Shown: in pieces, positions 15,741 to 24,965 of the stretch
Layout: each line of letters starts with the position of its first letter
How positions within the stretch are numbered: the stretch's first letter is position 1
NCBI GenBank assembly: GCA_026708685.1
Contig: JAPOUL010000101.1
Span: forward strand, 1 to 36,550
Direction: 5' to 3'
From: Bacteroidota bacterium
GTDB lineage: Bacteria; Bacteroidota; Rhodothermia; Rhodothermales; Bin80
DNA: 36,550 nucleotides
Notes under the pieces: model-generated
The model's input: the letters and a program-made list of their open reading frames with translations, nothing else
What the model was told of the DNA's origin: nothing
Database searches by the model: none
Translations under genes and position numbers: made by a program

Positions 15741-17507
15741 CTACAACCACTTCATGGAAATGATGATCACCGCTGTCGTCATCACCAGAAAACTAATTGG
15801 CAAGCCGACACGGATATAATCGAGTACTTTGTAGTTTCCAGCGGCCATCACCATCAGATTGGTCTGATACCCAACAGGAGTCATAAAGCTGGCAGCCGCC
15901 GCAACGGCAACCGCCAGAATAAATGCTTTCGGCTCTATATTCAGAGATGCCGACATCGAGAAAGCAACGGGTAGCATTAAAACGGCTGCTGCTTTATTGG
16001 CAATTAATTCGGTCAAAACATTGGTACACGCATAGAGACCAAACAAGGCCAGGATGGGGCTGAATGCAGCCAATCCAATCAGTGCCTGAGCAAGTCCATC
16101 AGCAACCCCGGTATTCTCTACGGCGACTCCTATCCCTAGCGCCGCGGCAATGAGCAGGAGGACCTGCAAGTCCAACGCATTGCGAGCCACCCGAATGCCG
16201 ATGCATCGTGTCATGACCATCGCCAGTGCACCACCAAACGCAACCGTCGGCAGTGGAAGCAGTCTGAATGCAATCATGATGACCATGACCACCAAAATAC
16301 CTAGTGAGACAAGGATTTTTCGATTGGGGGGCTTGCCATGAGAAGTCCCTCGGGGCAAGACATAATAGAATTCTGTATGGCTTGCACTCCATCGTTCTTC
16401 AAAGTCTCCTACCGCTCCTACCAGAATCAAATCACCCGCCCTTAAGGGGACATTGGCCATGGCCCCTTCCAGTCCTCCCGAACGTTGCTGAATCGCAAGG
16501 ACAACCCCTCCATAGATGGACAGGAAGTCCACATCCTCAAGTGACTTTCCAACTAGGTTGGAAGTGTCACTAATGACAGCCTCGTACATGGGAAGCAAAT
16601 TCGTTGTGCGCTCCTTTGAAATCGCCACGCCAGATTCAAGCCCTGGACGAACCAAAAGATCTTCCATGACCGAAACATCACCACTGAAACAAAGCACATC
16701 CCCCTCCCCTAAGACAAATTGACGATCTACGGGCATCACATGTTTCCCGCGTCGCACCTGAACGATAGCAGCTGAATCATCCTCGGTGTCCAGCTTTGCC
16801 TGATCCAGGGTGAGCCCTGCAAATGATGACCCATCACTGATACGGATTTCAAATAAACACTGCTGGAGACGAGACCTTGTAAAAACGGGCTCACCGGTAC
16901 GATCGGGTAAAAATCGAACCCCAACGAAAGCCAAAAAGACCAACACCACGATCGCCGCTGGAAATCCAATCAAAGAAAAATCAAACAGTCCTAAAGACGG
17001 AAACCCATGACTTTCTACCAGACCTGCGACCACCACATTGGTTGATGACCCCATTAGGGTGACCATCCCACCAGCGATGGATGCATAGGAAAGTGGAATC
17101 AGCATCTTTGATGGCGAGATTTTAGAACGATATGCCCAACGCTGAACGGGCTTGATCCACATGGCCACGACCGGCGTGTTGTTCATAAATGCAGAGATCA
17201 ACGCTGTGGGCACCATCATGCGTAGCAGTGAAATAGGCAATTGATGAACCCGCCGCAGTAATCGCCACTCAATGCGGCGCAAAAGTCCACTTTCCTCAAT
17301 TCCCGCAGCGACTACAAACAGAGAGGCAAGTGCAATTACGGCTCCATTTGAGAATCCTGCAAATGCTTCACTCGGGGTGATGATCCCCGCAGCGAGCAGA
17401 ATCCCCAGAGCACTCAGGAAAATCGCATCCGGCCTTGCAAGATCCTTCACAAGTGCCACGGCAATTCCTACAATGGTACCAACCGTTAACCAAGCCTGCC
17501 AATCCAT
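15741..17507 (-). CDS. SLC13-family anion (probably sulfate) permease with two TrkA_C/RCK_C domains
   Basis: The 588-residue membrane protein has the SLC13/DASS organisation. Transmembrane segments fill about 1-200, with the N-terminal substrate/sodium motif FMNNTPVVAMW (107-117) and GSSTNVVVAG (153-162). Two cytoplasmic TrkA_C (RCK_C) domains follow at about 210-285 and 300-375, for example GEGDVLCFSG and RAGDLILVGAV. A second block of transmembrane segments (about 398-588) has ELIANKAAAVLMLP and TPVGYQTNLMVMAAG. SLC13 proteins with inserted RCK_C pairs are commonly sulfate transporters in bacteria and algae. It is next to the PAPS-making enzyme, which supports sulfate as substrate. The start lies 2 bases after the upstream dehydrogenase stop. 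Confidence 0.9.
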   Translation of the reverse strand: MDWQAWLTVGTIVGIAVALVKDLARPDAIFLSALGILLAAGIITPSEAFAGFSNGAVIALASLFVVAAGIEESGLLRRIEWRLLRRVHQLPISLLRMMVPTALISAFMNNTPVVAMWIKPVQRWAYRSKISPSKMLIPLSYASIAGGMVTLMGSSTNVVVAGLVESHGFPSLGLFDFSLIGFPAAIVVLVFLAFVGVRFLPDRTGEPVFTRSRLQQCLFEIRISDGSSFAGLTLDQAKLDTEDDSAAIVQVRRGKHVMPVDRQFVLGEGDVLCFSGDVSVMEDLLVRPGLESGVAISKERTTNLLPMYEAVISDTSNLVGKSLEDVDFLSIYGGVVLAIQQRSGGLEGAMANVPLRAGDLILVGAVGDFEERWSASHTEFYYVLPRGTSHGKPPNRKILVSLGILVVMVIMIAFRLLPLPTVAFGGALAMVMTRCIGIRVARNALDLQVLLLIAAALGIGVAVENTGVADGLAQALIGLAAFSPILALFGLYACTNVLTELIANKAAAVLMLPVAFSMSASLNIEPKAFILAVAVAAAASFMTPVGYQTNLMVMAAGNYKVLDYIRVGLPISFLVMTTAVIIISMKWL

Positions 17508-17509
17508 GA

Positions 17510-18874
17510 TCAGTCCAATCCAAGATCCGATGATGCCCTGTGAACCCTCTCAGGACGACCAATACTGTAATATACAAATCCCCGCTCTGTCATTCTATTC
17601 GCATTATACAAATTCCTCCCATCAAAGATAAGCGGTGTTCGCATCAGTCCCTTCATTCGGTTAAAATCTGGGCGTCGGAATTCCGGCCATTCGGTACAGA
17701 TGATCAGCATATCTACATCGGGGAGTGCACCATAAGCATTTTCAGCATACTCAATTGAATCTCCTAATACTCTACGAGAAGTATGGATGGCTTCAGGATC
17801 AAATGCAGTGACTTGTACACCGAGTTCTAAAAGTCCTTGAATGACGACATGGGATGGAGATTCTCTCACATCATCTGTATTGGCTTTGAATGCAAGTCCC
17901 CAGACGGCGGCATGTTGACCCTTGAGTTGATCCCCAAAATGTTCACGAATGCGATCAACCAATAGCATTCGTTGAGATTCATTGACATCCAATACCGCTT
18001 GAAGGATTTTGAATTCATACTCATGATTTTGTGCAGTTCTCAACAGGGCCTGCACATCTTTGGGAAAGCAGCTTCCCCCGAATCCAATTCCTGCATAAAG
18101 AAAATGCCGACCAATGCGACTGTCGCTACCGATTCCAATCCGCACCTTATCGACATTGGCTCCGACTCGGTCACACAAATTGGCCACCTCATTCATAAAA
18201 CTAATCCGCGATGCTAGAAACGAATTCGCTGCATACTTGGTGACCTCGGCCGAACGCTCATCCATGATAAGAATCGGATTCCCCTGTCGGACAAACGGTT
18301 CATACAACCTCCTCATTTTTTTGGCAGCTTTGGTGGTACTGGTGCCGAGAACGATTCGTTCTGGCTTCATAAAGTCATCAACAGCGGCCCCCTCACGAAG
18401 AAATTCAGGATTGGATACCACATCAAAATCTTGCCCAGAAATGGCTCCCTGTTGGTGAAGCATATCTCGCACTTGATCAGCGGTGCCTACGGGTACGGTA
18501 CTCTTGTTGACTACAATCCGATAAATAGATCCACTACGAGGTCCAATCCACTGTCCAATGTTTTGTGCAACATCAAGCACAAACGAGAGATCAGCCTCTC
18601 CATCAGCATTGGGTGGAGTCGGTAGGGCTAAAAAAATGATTTCAGAATGTTCAAGAGCTTCGTGGAGCGATGTCGTAAAGATCAATCGCTGATTACGAAG
18701 ATTCCGCTGAAGCAGAATATCAAGATCGGGTTCGTAGATGGGCATTTTTCCTTGCCGAAGGTCTGCCACCTTTTTATCATCCACATCAACGCACCACACG
18801 TCGTTGCCCATCTCTGCAAAACATACACCAGAGACCAAGCCCACATACCCTGTTCCAACAATTCCTATTTTCAT
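17510..18874 (-). CDS. ugd: UDP-glucose 6-dehydrogenase
   Basis: The product (454 residues from the ATG at 18874; an in-frame TTG at 18886 would add four) begins with the Rossmann motif GIVGTGYVGL. It has NKSTVPVGT, NPEFLREGAAVDDFMKP, the catalytic-lysine segment EVTKYAANSFLA, and the nucleophilic Cys in GIGFGGSCFPKD. This pattern defines UDP-glucose dehydrogenase, which makes UDP-glucuronate using 2 NAD+. It is first in the minus-strand unit and is followed after 2 bases by the SLC13 permease. ATG is chosen because MKIGIVGTGYVG is the standard start. UDP-glucuronate feeds acidic exopolysaccharide or O-antigen units. Confidence 0.95.
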   Translation of the reverse strand: MKIGIVGTGYVGLVSGVCFAEMGNDVWCVDVDDKKVADLRQGKMPIYEPDLDILLQRNLRNQRLIFTTSLHEALEHSEIIFLALPTPPNADGEADLSFVLDVAQNIGQWIGPRSGSIYRIVVNKSTVPVGTADQVRDMLHQQGAISGQDFDVVSNPEFLREGAAVDDFMKPERIVLGTSTTKAAKKMRRLYEPFVRQGNPILIMDERSAEVTKYAANSFLASRISFMNEVANLCDRVGANVDKVRIGIGSDSRIGRHFLYAGIGFGGSCFPKDVQALLRTAQNHEYEFKILQAVLDVNESQRMLLVDRIREHFGDQLKGQHAAVWGLAFKANTDDVRESPSHVVIQGLLELGVQVTAFDPEAIHTSRRVLGDSIEYAENAYGALPDVDMLIICTEWPEFRRPDFNRMKGLMRTPLIFDGRNLYNANRMTERGFVYYSIGRPERVHRASSDLGLD

Positions 18875-18954
18875 AATAATTTGCAATTAAATCCATATTC
18901 CCTAATTTTACGCAAGAATGCTGACTTTGGGGCAAGATTGACCTCACATTGCGT

Positions 18955-18960
18955 ATTATA
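18955..18960 (-). promoter_or_regulatory. Candidate -10 element for the ugd operon
   Basis: Reading the minus strand, a perfect TATAAT lies at 18960-18955, about 80 bases before the ugd ATG. The nearest -35-like hexamer (TGGACA) is 20 bases upstream, so spacing is poor. The region also serves the divergent manC gene. Confidence 0.3.
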
Positions 18961-19026
18961 CAGTGGACTTGATCTTATTTTGTCCATAATGGATCCAGAT
19001 TCCTGTTGAACTTCACACTATCACAA

Positions 19027-20094
19027 ATGATTTACAGCGTCATTATGGCGGGCGGAATTGGAAGCCGATTCTGGCCTCGCAGCCGAGAGGCTCATCCAAA
19101 ACAGTTTATGCCTGTCTTTGATGAGCAGAGCCTGCTTCAGAAAACCCTCCAGCGCATGCGTCCACTGGTTCCACCCGAACGAACCCTCGTCGTCACCCAT
19201 GAGCGTTATGTCCCTTTAACACAACAGCAGCTTCCTGAAATTCCCGAAGGCAATATCCTCGGAGAGCCCATCAGCCGAAATACTGCTCCATGTATCGCTT
19301 ATGCTGCATTTAAACTCCGTGAAATGGACCCTGATGCAGTGATGATTGTCCTTCCATCGGATCATCTGGTCAAACATGAAAACCGCTTTATGAACATTAT
19401 TGGTCAGGCGACTGACGCAGCACAGACTTCAGGTTCGCTGCTCACCATTGGGATTCAACCCTCCTATCCAGCTACGGGGTATGGCTATATACAGTTTGAT
19501 CCATCTGACAAGGAATCCAGCGACATCTACCCAGTGCGTACCTTTGCTGAGAAGCCCAATGAATCCACTGCCGAACGATTTCTGGATTCGGGCGATTTTC
19601 TCTGGAACAGTGGGATCTTTATCTGGCGAGCCGATACCATTCTATCTAACATGCAGATTCACTTAAAGTCTACCTGGAAAGCCTTTGATGTCGCTTCCAC
19701 GCATTTTGGAACCGATCAGGAATCGGATGCCATCCGTGAGGCCTATCACAAGAGTACACGCATTTCGATTGACGTTGGAGTCATGGAACGTGCCGGTAAC
19801 GTTCAGGTGATTCCTGGAAATTTTGGATGGAGTGATATCGGAGACTGGAAAGCCGTTTACGATTTGAGCAAAAAAAATCGTCATGGAAATGTTCTCCAGG
19901 GTAATGTCATCGTACATGACACCAGCCGTTGCATGGTGGATGCAGGCAAGAGACTGATTGCAGTCGTTGGAATGCACGATGTTGTTGTCGTAGATACCGA
20001 TGACGCTCTGCTCATCTGTCATCGAAATAGTACGCAACAAGTAAAAAATGTTGTGGACTATCTCCATGCCCACCAGCACAAAGATTTTTTATGA
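19027..20094 (+). CDS. manC: Mannose-1-phosphate guanylyltransferase
   Basis: The product (355 residues from ATG 19027; an in-frame TTG at 19006 would add seven) opens with YSVIMAGGIGSRFWPRSR, the nucleotide-binding signature of GDP-mannose pyrophosphorylase. EPISRNTAPCI, VLPSDHLV, FAEKPNE, FLWNSGIFIWRAD and FGWSDIGDW follow in the family order. It lacks the C-terminal phosphomannose-isomerase domain of bifunctional ManC, which is normal for the 350-residue form. It makes GDP-mannose from mannose-1-phosphate and GTP for mannose- or fucose-containing glycans. It is divergent from the ugd operon with a 150-base gap, and 93 bases precede the Sel1 gene. Confidence 0.95.
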   Translation: MIYSVIMAGGIGSRFWPRSREAHPKQFMPVFDEQSLLQKTLQRMRPLVPPERTLVVTHERYVPLTQQQLPEIPEGNILGEPISRNTAPCIAYAAFKLREMDPDAVMIVLPSDHLVKHENRFMNIIGQATDAAQTSGSLLTIGIQPSYPATGYGYIQFDPSDKESSDIYPVRTFAEKPNESTAERFLDSGDFLWNSGIFIWRADTILSNMQIHLKSTWKAFDVASTHFGTDQESDAIREAYHKSTRISIDVGVMERAGNVQVIPGNFGWSDIGDWKAVYDLSKKNRHGNVLQGNVIVHDTSRCMVDAGKRLIAVVGMHDVVVVDTDDALLICHRNSTQQVKNVVDYLHAHQHKDFL

Positions 20095-20187
20095 TTCGTT
20101 CCATCAGGTCTTTTCTTAGGTTGATGACGATTTTTCCATCCATTGATCTTCAAGTAGACCTCCATGATCTTCCACTCATAGCCCAAT

Positions 20188-21837
20188 ATGTTTGAAACTG
20201 ACCTGATTTATTTGATCTCTTCTGCAATAGCATTTGTATGCCTGCCCATTGCCCTGTCACAAATTTCTTCACAAACCATTGACAAGATTCGTCAAGCTGC
20301 ACAAGAGGGGCATATGGATGCCCAGCATTATCTTGGGTTGATCTATCTGGAAGGTGAAGGCATTCCTGAAGACCATGGTGAAGCGATTGAATGGTTTGGG
20401 GCTGCAGCAGAGCAGGGCCATGCAGATGCTCAATACCATCTTGCCATGATGCATCAAGAAGGCAAAGGAGTCCCTGTAGATAGTTCTGAAGCAATTCAAT
20501 GGTTTCAGAAAGCGGGTGAGCAGGGACAGAGGGATGCCCAGTTTCATCTTGCGGTGATGTATCACACGGGGGAAGGAGTCTCGGTCAACATTCAAAAAGC
20601 CATTGAGTGGAATAGAAAATCTGCTGACCAGGGACATGTAGGTGCACAATTTCTTTTGGCTACGATGTACCAAAATGGCATAGGAGTCTCCACTGACATG
20701 GAGGAAGCCACAAAGTGGTATCGGCTTGCAGCTGAACAGGAATTTATCCCAGCACAATTTCATCTTGGACTGATGTACTACTCTGGTGAGGAGATTGAAG
20801 CGGATCATCATGAAGCAATGAAATGGCTAAAGATGGCCGCAGAAAGTGGGCACGCAAAATCACAATTTATTCTTGGAATGATCTATGCCGATGGCGAAAG
20901 TGATCTCATTGATCACCATAAAGCCTTCCAATGGATCCGTACGGCTGCCGAACAGGATGACGCGAGTGCGCAGTTAAAATTGGGAACCATGTACAGTGAC
21001 GGTATTGGGATCCCTGCTGATCCTGAAGAATCCATCAAATGGTACACGAAGGCAGCAGAGCTGGGAAACGCTACCGCTCAATTAAATCTGGGCGTGATGT
21101 ATCAAGAAGGTGTTGATGTGGAAGCTGACCAAGAGCAGGCCCTGAAATGGCTACGCAAGGCAGCCGATCAAAAACATGTGGAGGCACTCTTCTTTTTGGG
21201 ATTTCTCTACTTGGAAGGTCAAGGAGTTCCGTCTGACCCAGCCGAAGGTGTCAAGTGGCTTCGCTTGGCTGCGGAACTGGGACACAAGACCGCACAATAT
21301 TTTACAGGGTGTATTTACGAAGCGGGGGATGGAGTCCCCGTTGATCTTGAAGAAGCTCAGAAATGGTACCGTTTGGCAGCTGAGCAGGGGTTTGCCCGTG
21401 CACAGTTTTCTATGGGACGATTATACGAGGATGGCAAAAGCAAGGCTATGGATGAACAGGAAGCACTGGAGTGGTACCGTATGGCAGCTGATCAGGAATA
21501 CCCCGAAGCACAGTTCACCATGGCACGGTTATACGAGCGAGGCATCTATGTGGAATCTGACCAAGCAGTAGCCTTCAAATGGTATCAGAGGGCAGCCCTA
21601 CAGGGGCATTCCGAAGCACAGAATCTCCTCGGAATCTGCTACTCTCTTGGTTTAAGTGTGGATGAAAACTATATTGAGGCTTACGCATGGTTTGACTTGG
21701 CACTCTCGGGAGGATACAGCTCGGCAGAAAGACACCTCATTGAACTGCGCAAGCTTATGAGTCCAGCACTAATCAAAAAAGCAGAGAATCTCAGTGCTGA
21801 AAAAGCTGAACAGATCAAGCCTGCTGGTGCAAAATAA
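20188..21837 (+). CDS. Sel1-like repeat protein, 13 repeats, exported
   Basis: The 549-residue product begins with a hydrophobic segment (about residues 5-25, IYLISSAIAFVCLPIALSQ) that is probably a signal peptide or anchor. From about residue 35 to 503 it consists of thirteen consecutive 36-residue Sel1 units with the consensus AAEQGHxxAQxxLGxMYxxG followed by a D-x-x-EAxKWYR helix. A shorter degenerate unit and a charged tail follow. Sel1 proteins are solenoid adaptors, often periplasmic, that bind other proteins and in some cases peptidoglycan-associated complexes; no catalytic residue is expected. It lies between manC and the efflux set with sizeable gaps on both sides, so its partner is not given by context. 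Confidence 0.9.
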   Translation: MFETDLIYLISSAIAFVCLPIALSQISSQTIDKIRQAAQEGHMDAQHYLGLIYLEGEGIPEDHGEAIEWFGAAAEQGHADAQYHLAMMHQEGKGVPVDSSEAIQWFQKAGEQGQRDAQFHLAVMYHTGEGVSVNIQKAIEWNRKSADQGHVGAQFLLATMYQNGIGVSTDMEEATKWYRLAAEQEFIPAQFHLGLMYYSGEEIEADHHEAMKWLKMAAESGHAKSQFILGMIYADGESDLIDHHKAFQWIRTAAEQDDASAQLKLGTMYSDGIGIPADPEESIKWYTKAAELGNATAQLNLGVMYQEGVDVEADQEQALKWLRKAADQKHVEALFFLGFLYLEGQGVPSDPAEGVKWLRLAAELGHKTAQYFTGCIYEAGDGVPVDLEEAQKWYRLAAEQGFARAQFSMGRLYEDGKSKAMDEQEALEWYRMAADQEYPEAQFTMARLYERGIYVESDQAVAFKWYQRAALQGHSEAQNLLGICYSLGLSVDENYIEAYAWFDLALSGGYSSAERHLIELRKLMSPALIKKAENLSAEKAEQIKPAGAK

Positions 21838-22147
21838 TCAGTCTGTTGACCCACTCTCTTTCATACCGCAAGTATATCCCACTGAGAATCATGATGCTCT
21901 TCTAAATCCTCTCCATCACTGGTGTCCACCGAATGGACGGTCTACTCAATGAGCTGACACTGTGAGACCCATGAATGAATGCTATCTTAGATCCCCCCTA
22001 TTGAGTCGTAAACAGTTCAAAGTCATTTCAGCCACACAACACTAGGGGATCATTCTCCCCATGATTCTTGGTTGTCATCTTCAACCAATTTCAATTTAGT
22101 GCGTTCAAGCCGTGATGTGCCAAGTTCGCCTGTGTTACTCTCCAACC
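21838..22147. other. Intergenic region before the efflux operon
   Basis: No gene or strong promoter is recognisable. A small GGGGA/TCTCCCC hairpin occurs near 22045-22060. The leader of the TolC-like gene probably lies here; an in-frame ATG at 22112 would extend that protein but adds a non-signal-like stretch. Confidence 0.4.
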
Positions 22148-23782
22148 ATGTACGCCATGTTCAACCTCTTGTCACCCTTCTCGTCACTTGCTGTGCGTTT
22201 ACGATTCATCTTCATTCTGCTTTTGTTTCCATGCCTCACGGTCCAGGGACAAGACGCATCCACCCCTATTCGTGTGACCCTTGAAGAGGCACTTGAGATC
22301 GCATTAATGCGAAACTATCAACTTCAGGCCGCCCGTGTGGCAGAAGAAGATTTTCTACTAGAGGTCAAGTCGGGATTCAGTATTGCCTATCCCACGATTG
22401 AAGGTTCAAGTTCGTATACACGCAACATCAAGGAGGCCAACCCCTTCGCGGGAAGCTCCGCTGGTGATTTCTTCTCTGGATTTGCATTCATTGAGTGGCT
22501 CGGCTACAACGAAACCGTTCGTACAGATGGGCTCAATACAACCAACCCCATCACATTTGCAGAGTTTAGCAATCGGCAGCTACAAGGCTTAAATGCCGCT
22601 GGCATTACTCTGGGCGATTCTGGTGACAATCCCTTCTCAGTTGCCAATCAGTATTTTAACTCCATCACCGCAACCTACGAAATCTTCAACGGACCCAACT
22701 GGATCACCCTGTTCCAGAAAAGTGGAATCCGTACGCGAATTAAGCAGGTCTCCAAGGCAACTGACCGGCAGGAGCAGGTGGTGATTGGCCAAGTTCGTGA
22801 AGCCTTCTACAATGCACTCCTTGCAGAAGAAGAGGCACGGGTAGCTGCTCAAAGTGTTGAACGAACCCGAGCCTCCAGAGATGAAACGGCCATCCGAGTC
22901 AGCAATGGTATTCTTCCTAAAATCGATCGGCTCACTATGGATGTAGAGCTGGTCAATCAGGAATCCAATCTAGTTCAGGCACGTAGCCGTGCATCCAATA
23001 GTTTAGATCAGTTGAAATTTCTTCTGGGGATGCCACTAGAGCAGGAGCTTTCTCTCAATGGACGACTTGATGTTGACGATTTAGCACCTTATCTCTCGCT
23101 GGTGGGAATGGATCTGTTTGAACGTGCCTCCGTAGCACGACCCGACCACGAAGAAGCCCGACTGGCCCACGCTTTTGCCCTGAACAGGTTTCGAGCCAGC
23201 AAGGCAAGCCGTCTTCCCGTCTTGGAAATCTTTGCCAATTTCAACTACACGGGTCGAGTTCCAGATAACCGAAACTTTACCATCAGTGACCCGAACGATC
23301 CATTTTCGTTCTCTCAGGGGTCAAATGACTACTTTAGCAAAGCCTACTGGCAGTCTGCATTCAATGTTGGGTTTAATCTCACCTGGACGATCTTCAATGG
23401 ATTTGCACGCAGGAGTGCCATCGCTCGTGCCGAGGTGGTTGCTCGTCAGGCATCTCTCAATATTGATATACTCAATGCTTCCACCAAGGCAGAAATTAAT
23501 AGTGCCATTCGAAGCCTTGAGACTGCTTACCATCAAATCAAACATCAGGAAGCGAACGTCGCCAATGCTGAGTTGAACTATGAATACACCCTCGCCCGTG
23601 TGAATGAAGGAGTTGCCAATACCTTTCAATTACGAACTGCATCAACCCAGTTAGACACCAGCAAACTCAACTACCTACGTGCTGTCCATAGTTTCATGAC
23701 TTCCAAGAGTTCCCTAGAGGTCGCATTAGGGACCCCCCTTGACCATACGTTAGATACACAATTAGCATCCTCAATCAAGTGA
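22148..23782 (+). CDS. TolC-family outer-membrane efflux protein
   Basis: From the ATG at 22148 the product is 544 residues; an in-frame ATG at 22112 gives 556 but puts 12 polar residues before the signal peptide, and ATG 22157 is also possible. The hydrophobic RFIFILLLFPCLTVQGQ segment is the signal sequence. The mature part has two similar halves of long amphipathic helices, each starting with a TolC-type block (VTLEEALEIALMRNYQLQAARV; and RPDHEEARLAHAFALNRFRASKA), plus NGILPKIDRLTMDVELVNQESNL. Such proteins form the trimeric channel through the outer membrane. The membrane-fusion gene follows immediately and then the RND pump, giving a complete tripartite set in order. Confidence 0.9.
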   Translation: MYAMFNLLSPFSSLAVRLRFIFILLLFPCLTVQGQDASTPIRVTLEEALEIALMRNYQLQAARVAEEDFLLEVKSGFSIAYPTIEGSSSYTRNIKEANPFAGSSAGDFFSGFAFIEWLGYNETVRTDGLNTTNPITFAEFSNRQLQGLNAAGITLGDSGDNPFSVANQYFNSITATYEIFNGPNWITLFQKSGIRTRIKQVSKATDRQEQVVIGQVREAFYNALLAEEEARVAAQSVERTRASRDETAIRVSNGILPKIDRLTMDVELVNQESNLVQARSRASNSLDQLKFLLGMPLEQELSLNGRLDVDDLAPYLSLVGMDLFERASVARPDHEEARLAHAFALNRFRASKASRLPVLEIFANFNYTGRVPDNRNFTISDPNDPFSFSQGSNDYFSKAYWQSAFNVGFNLTWTIFNGFARRSAIARAEVVARQASLNIDILNASTKAEINSAIRSLETAYHQIKHQEANVANAELNYEYTLARVNEGVANTFQLRTASTQLDTSKLNYLRAVHSFMTSKSSLEVALGTPLDHTLDTQLASSIK

Positions 23783-23796
23783 GCTATCCTCCATTG

Positions 23797-24960
23797 ATGA
23801 AACATACTTATCTCGTCTTTCTCTGCTGTATTTTGTGGCTTTCATGTGCCTCCCCGGAAGGGAGCGTTGACACCGAAACGCCAGCTCCTGACGTGACAGC
23901 GAAGCGCGTAGAAGTGCTTGATCTGTCTCCATCTACCTTTCATGATGTCATTGAACTCACGGGTATCGTTGAGGCACGAAATGATGTGATCGTCTCTTCA
24001 CGTTCCACAGGTAGACTAGAATACATTGCAGAGTTAGGCCGAAGAGTTCGTGCGGGTGATGTGGTTGCTTCCACCGAAGATGACCTTTTAACCACCAACC
24101 TTTCACAGGCTGAAGCTCAGGTAGATAACGCCCAGGCCGCATTTAAAATTGCAGAAGAAAGTTACACCCGCCAGAGTCCACTCTTTGCTGATTCAATCAT
24201 CAGCGAATTGGAATTTATTAGGCTGGAAGCGACCTACGAACAGGCCAAATCTGCCCTTGCCCAGACCGAAGCTCTCTTTCAACAAGTAAGTCTCCAAGTG
24301 CAATACACTTCCATGACCGCTCCGATCTATGGAGTCGTTGAAGATCACTATGTTGAAGCGGGCGAACAAGTGATCCCAGGAACTGAGATTCTCCGACTGG
24401 TTGACGCTCGCAATGTGTATATCTCGGCCGGCATTTCCGAACGATACGCAGGGGATATTGAAGTCGGTACTCCCGCAGAAATACGCCTTCCTGCATCCAG
24501 TATTTCATCCCGACTGGGCCAGGTCATCTTCTCTGGAAGTGTGATCAACCCGGAAAGCAGATCCTTTGAAGTCAATATTGAAGTCCAAAATGAAGATGGG
24601 AGGCTCAAGCCAGAAATGATCGTGGAGCTTGGCATCGTGCGGATGACCCTTGACAGTGCACTCGTGATTCCAGGCAATGCAATCATCAGAACTGAAGATG
24701 GGCTTTCCGTCTTTGTGATCACAGATGTGGACGGTCGTCAAATTGCCCAGATGCGTGATATTACACCTGGTCCAGAATATGCTAATCAAAGCGTCATTCT
24801 TGATGGACTCCATGATGGAGATCATGTTGTCATTCGAGGACAGTCGACCCTTGGCAACCAAGATCTTGTCATCATTGACGAGACCTTCAACGAATTGGAT
24901 GAGTATGGAGTGCCCGTGATGAATTCATCCTCTGTGATGTCAACCGACACTGACCTTTAA
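23797..24960 (+). CDS. RND efflux periplasmic adaptor (membrane fusion protein), lipoprotein-like N-terminus
   Basis: The ATG at 23797 gives 387 residues; a GTG at 23779 overlaps the TolC stop and is less signal-like. MKHTYLVFLCCILWLSCAS resembles a lipoprotein signal with an imperfect lipobox at C17. The HlyD/AcrA-type order is visible: beta-barrel/lipoyl half IELTGIVEARNDVIVSSRST, the coiled-coil hairpin LSQAEAQVDNAQAAFKIAEESY to EATYEQAKSALAQTEALF, the second lipoyl half TAPIYGVVEDHYVEAGEQV, and a membrane-proximal domain ending LGNQDLVIIDE. It links the TolC channel to the RND pump; the pump gene starts 5 bases downstream. Substrate is unknown. Confidence 0.92.
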   Translation: MKHTYLVFLCCILWLSCASPEGSVDTETPAPDVTAKRVEVLDLSPSTFHDVIELTGIVEARNDVIVSSRSTGRLEYIAELGRRVRAGDVVASTEDDLLTTNLSQAEAQVDNAQAAFKIAEESYTRQSPLFADSIISELEFIRLEATYEQAKSALAQTEALFQQVSLQVQYTSMTAPIYGVVEDHYVEAGEQVIPGTEILRLVDARNVYISAGISERYAGDIEVGTPAEIRLPASSISSRLGQVIFSGSVINPESRSFEVNIEVQNEDGRLKPEMIVELGIVRMTLDSALVIPGNAIIRTEDGLSVFVITDVDGRQIAQMRDITPGPEYANQSVILDGLHDGDHVVIRGQSTLGNQDLVIIDETFNELDEYGVPVMNSSSVMSTDTDL

Positions 24961-24965
24961 TTTCC

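Noticed and set aside
19006-19026. Upstream TTG start for manC
   Set aside because: The conserved family start is at the ATG at 19027 (MIYSVIMAGG); the extra residues are not family-like.
20269-20811. Long minus-strand frame opposite the Sel1 repeats
   Set aside because: It is the antisense of a repetitive gene; the plus-strand frame has the complete repeat consensus.
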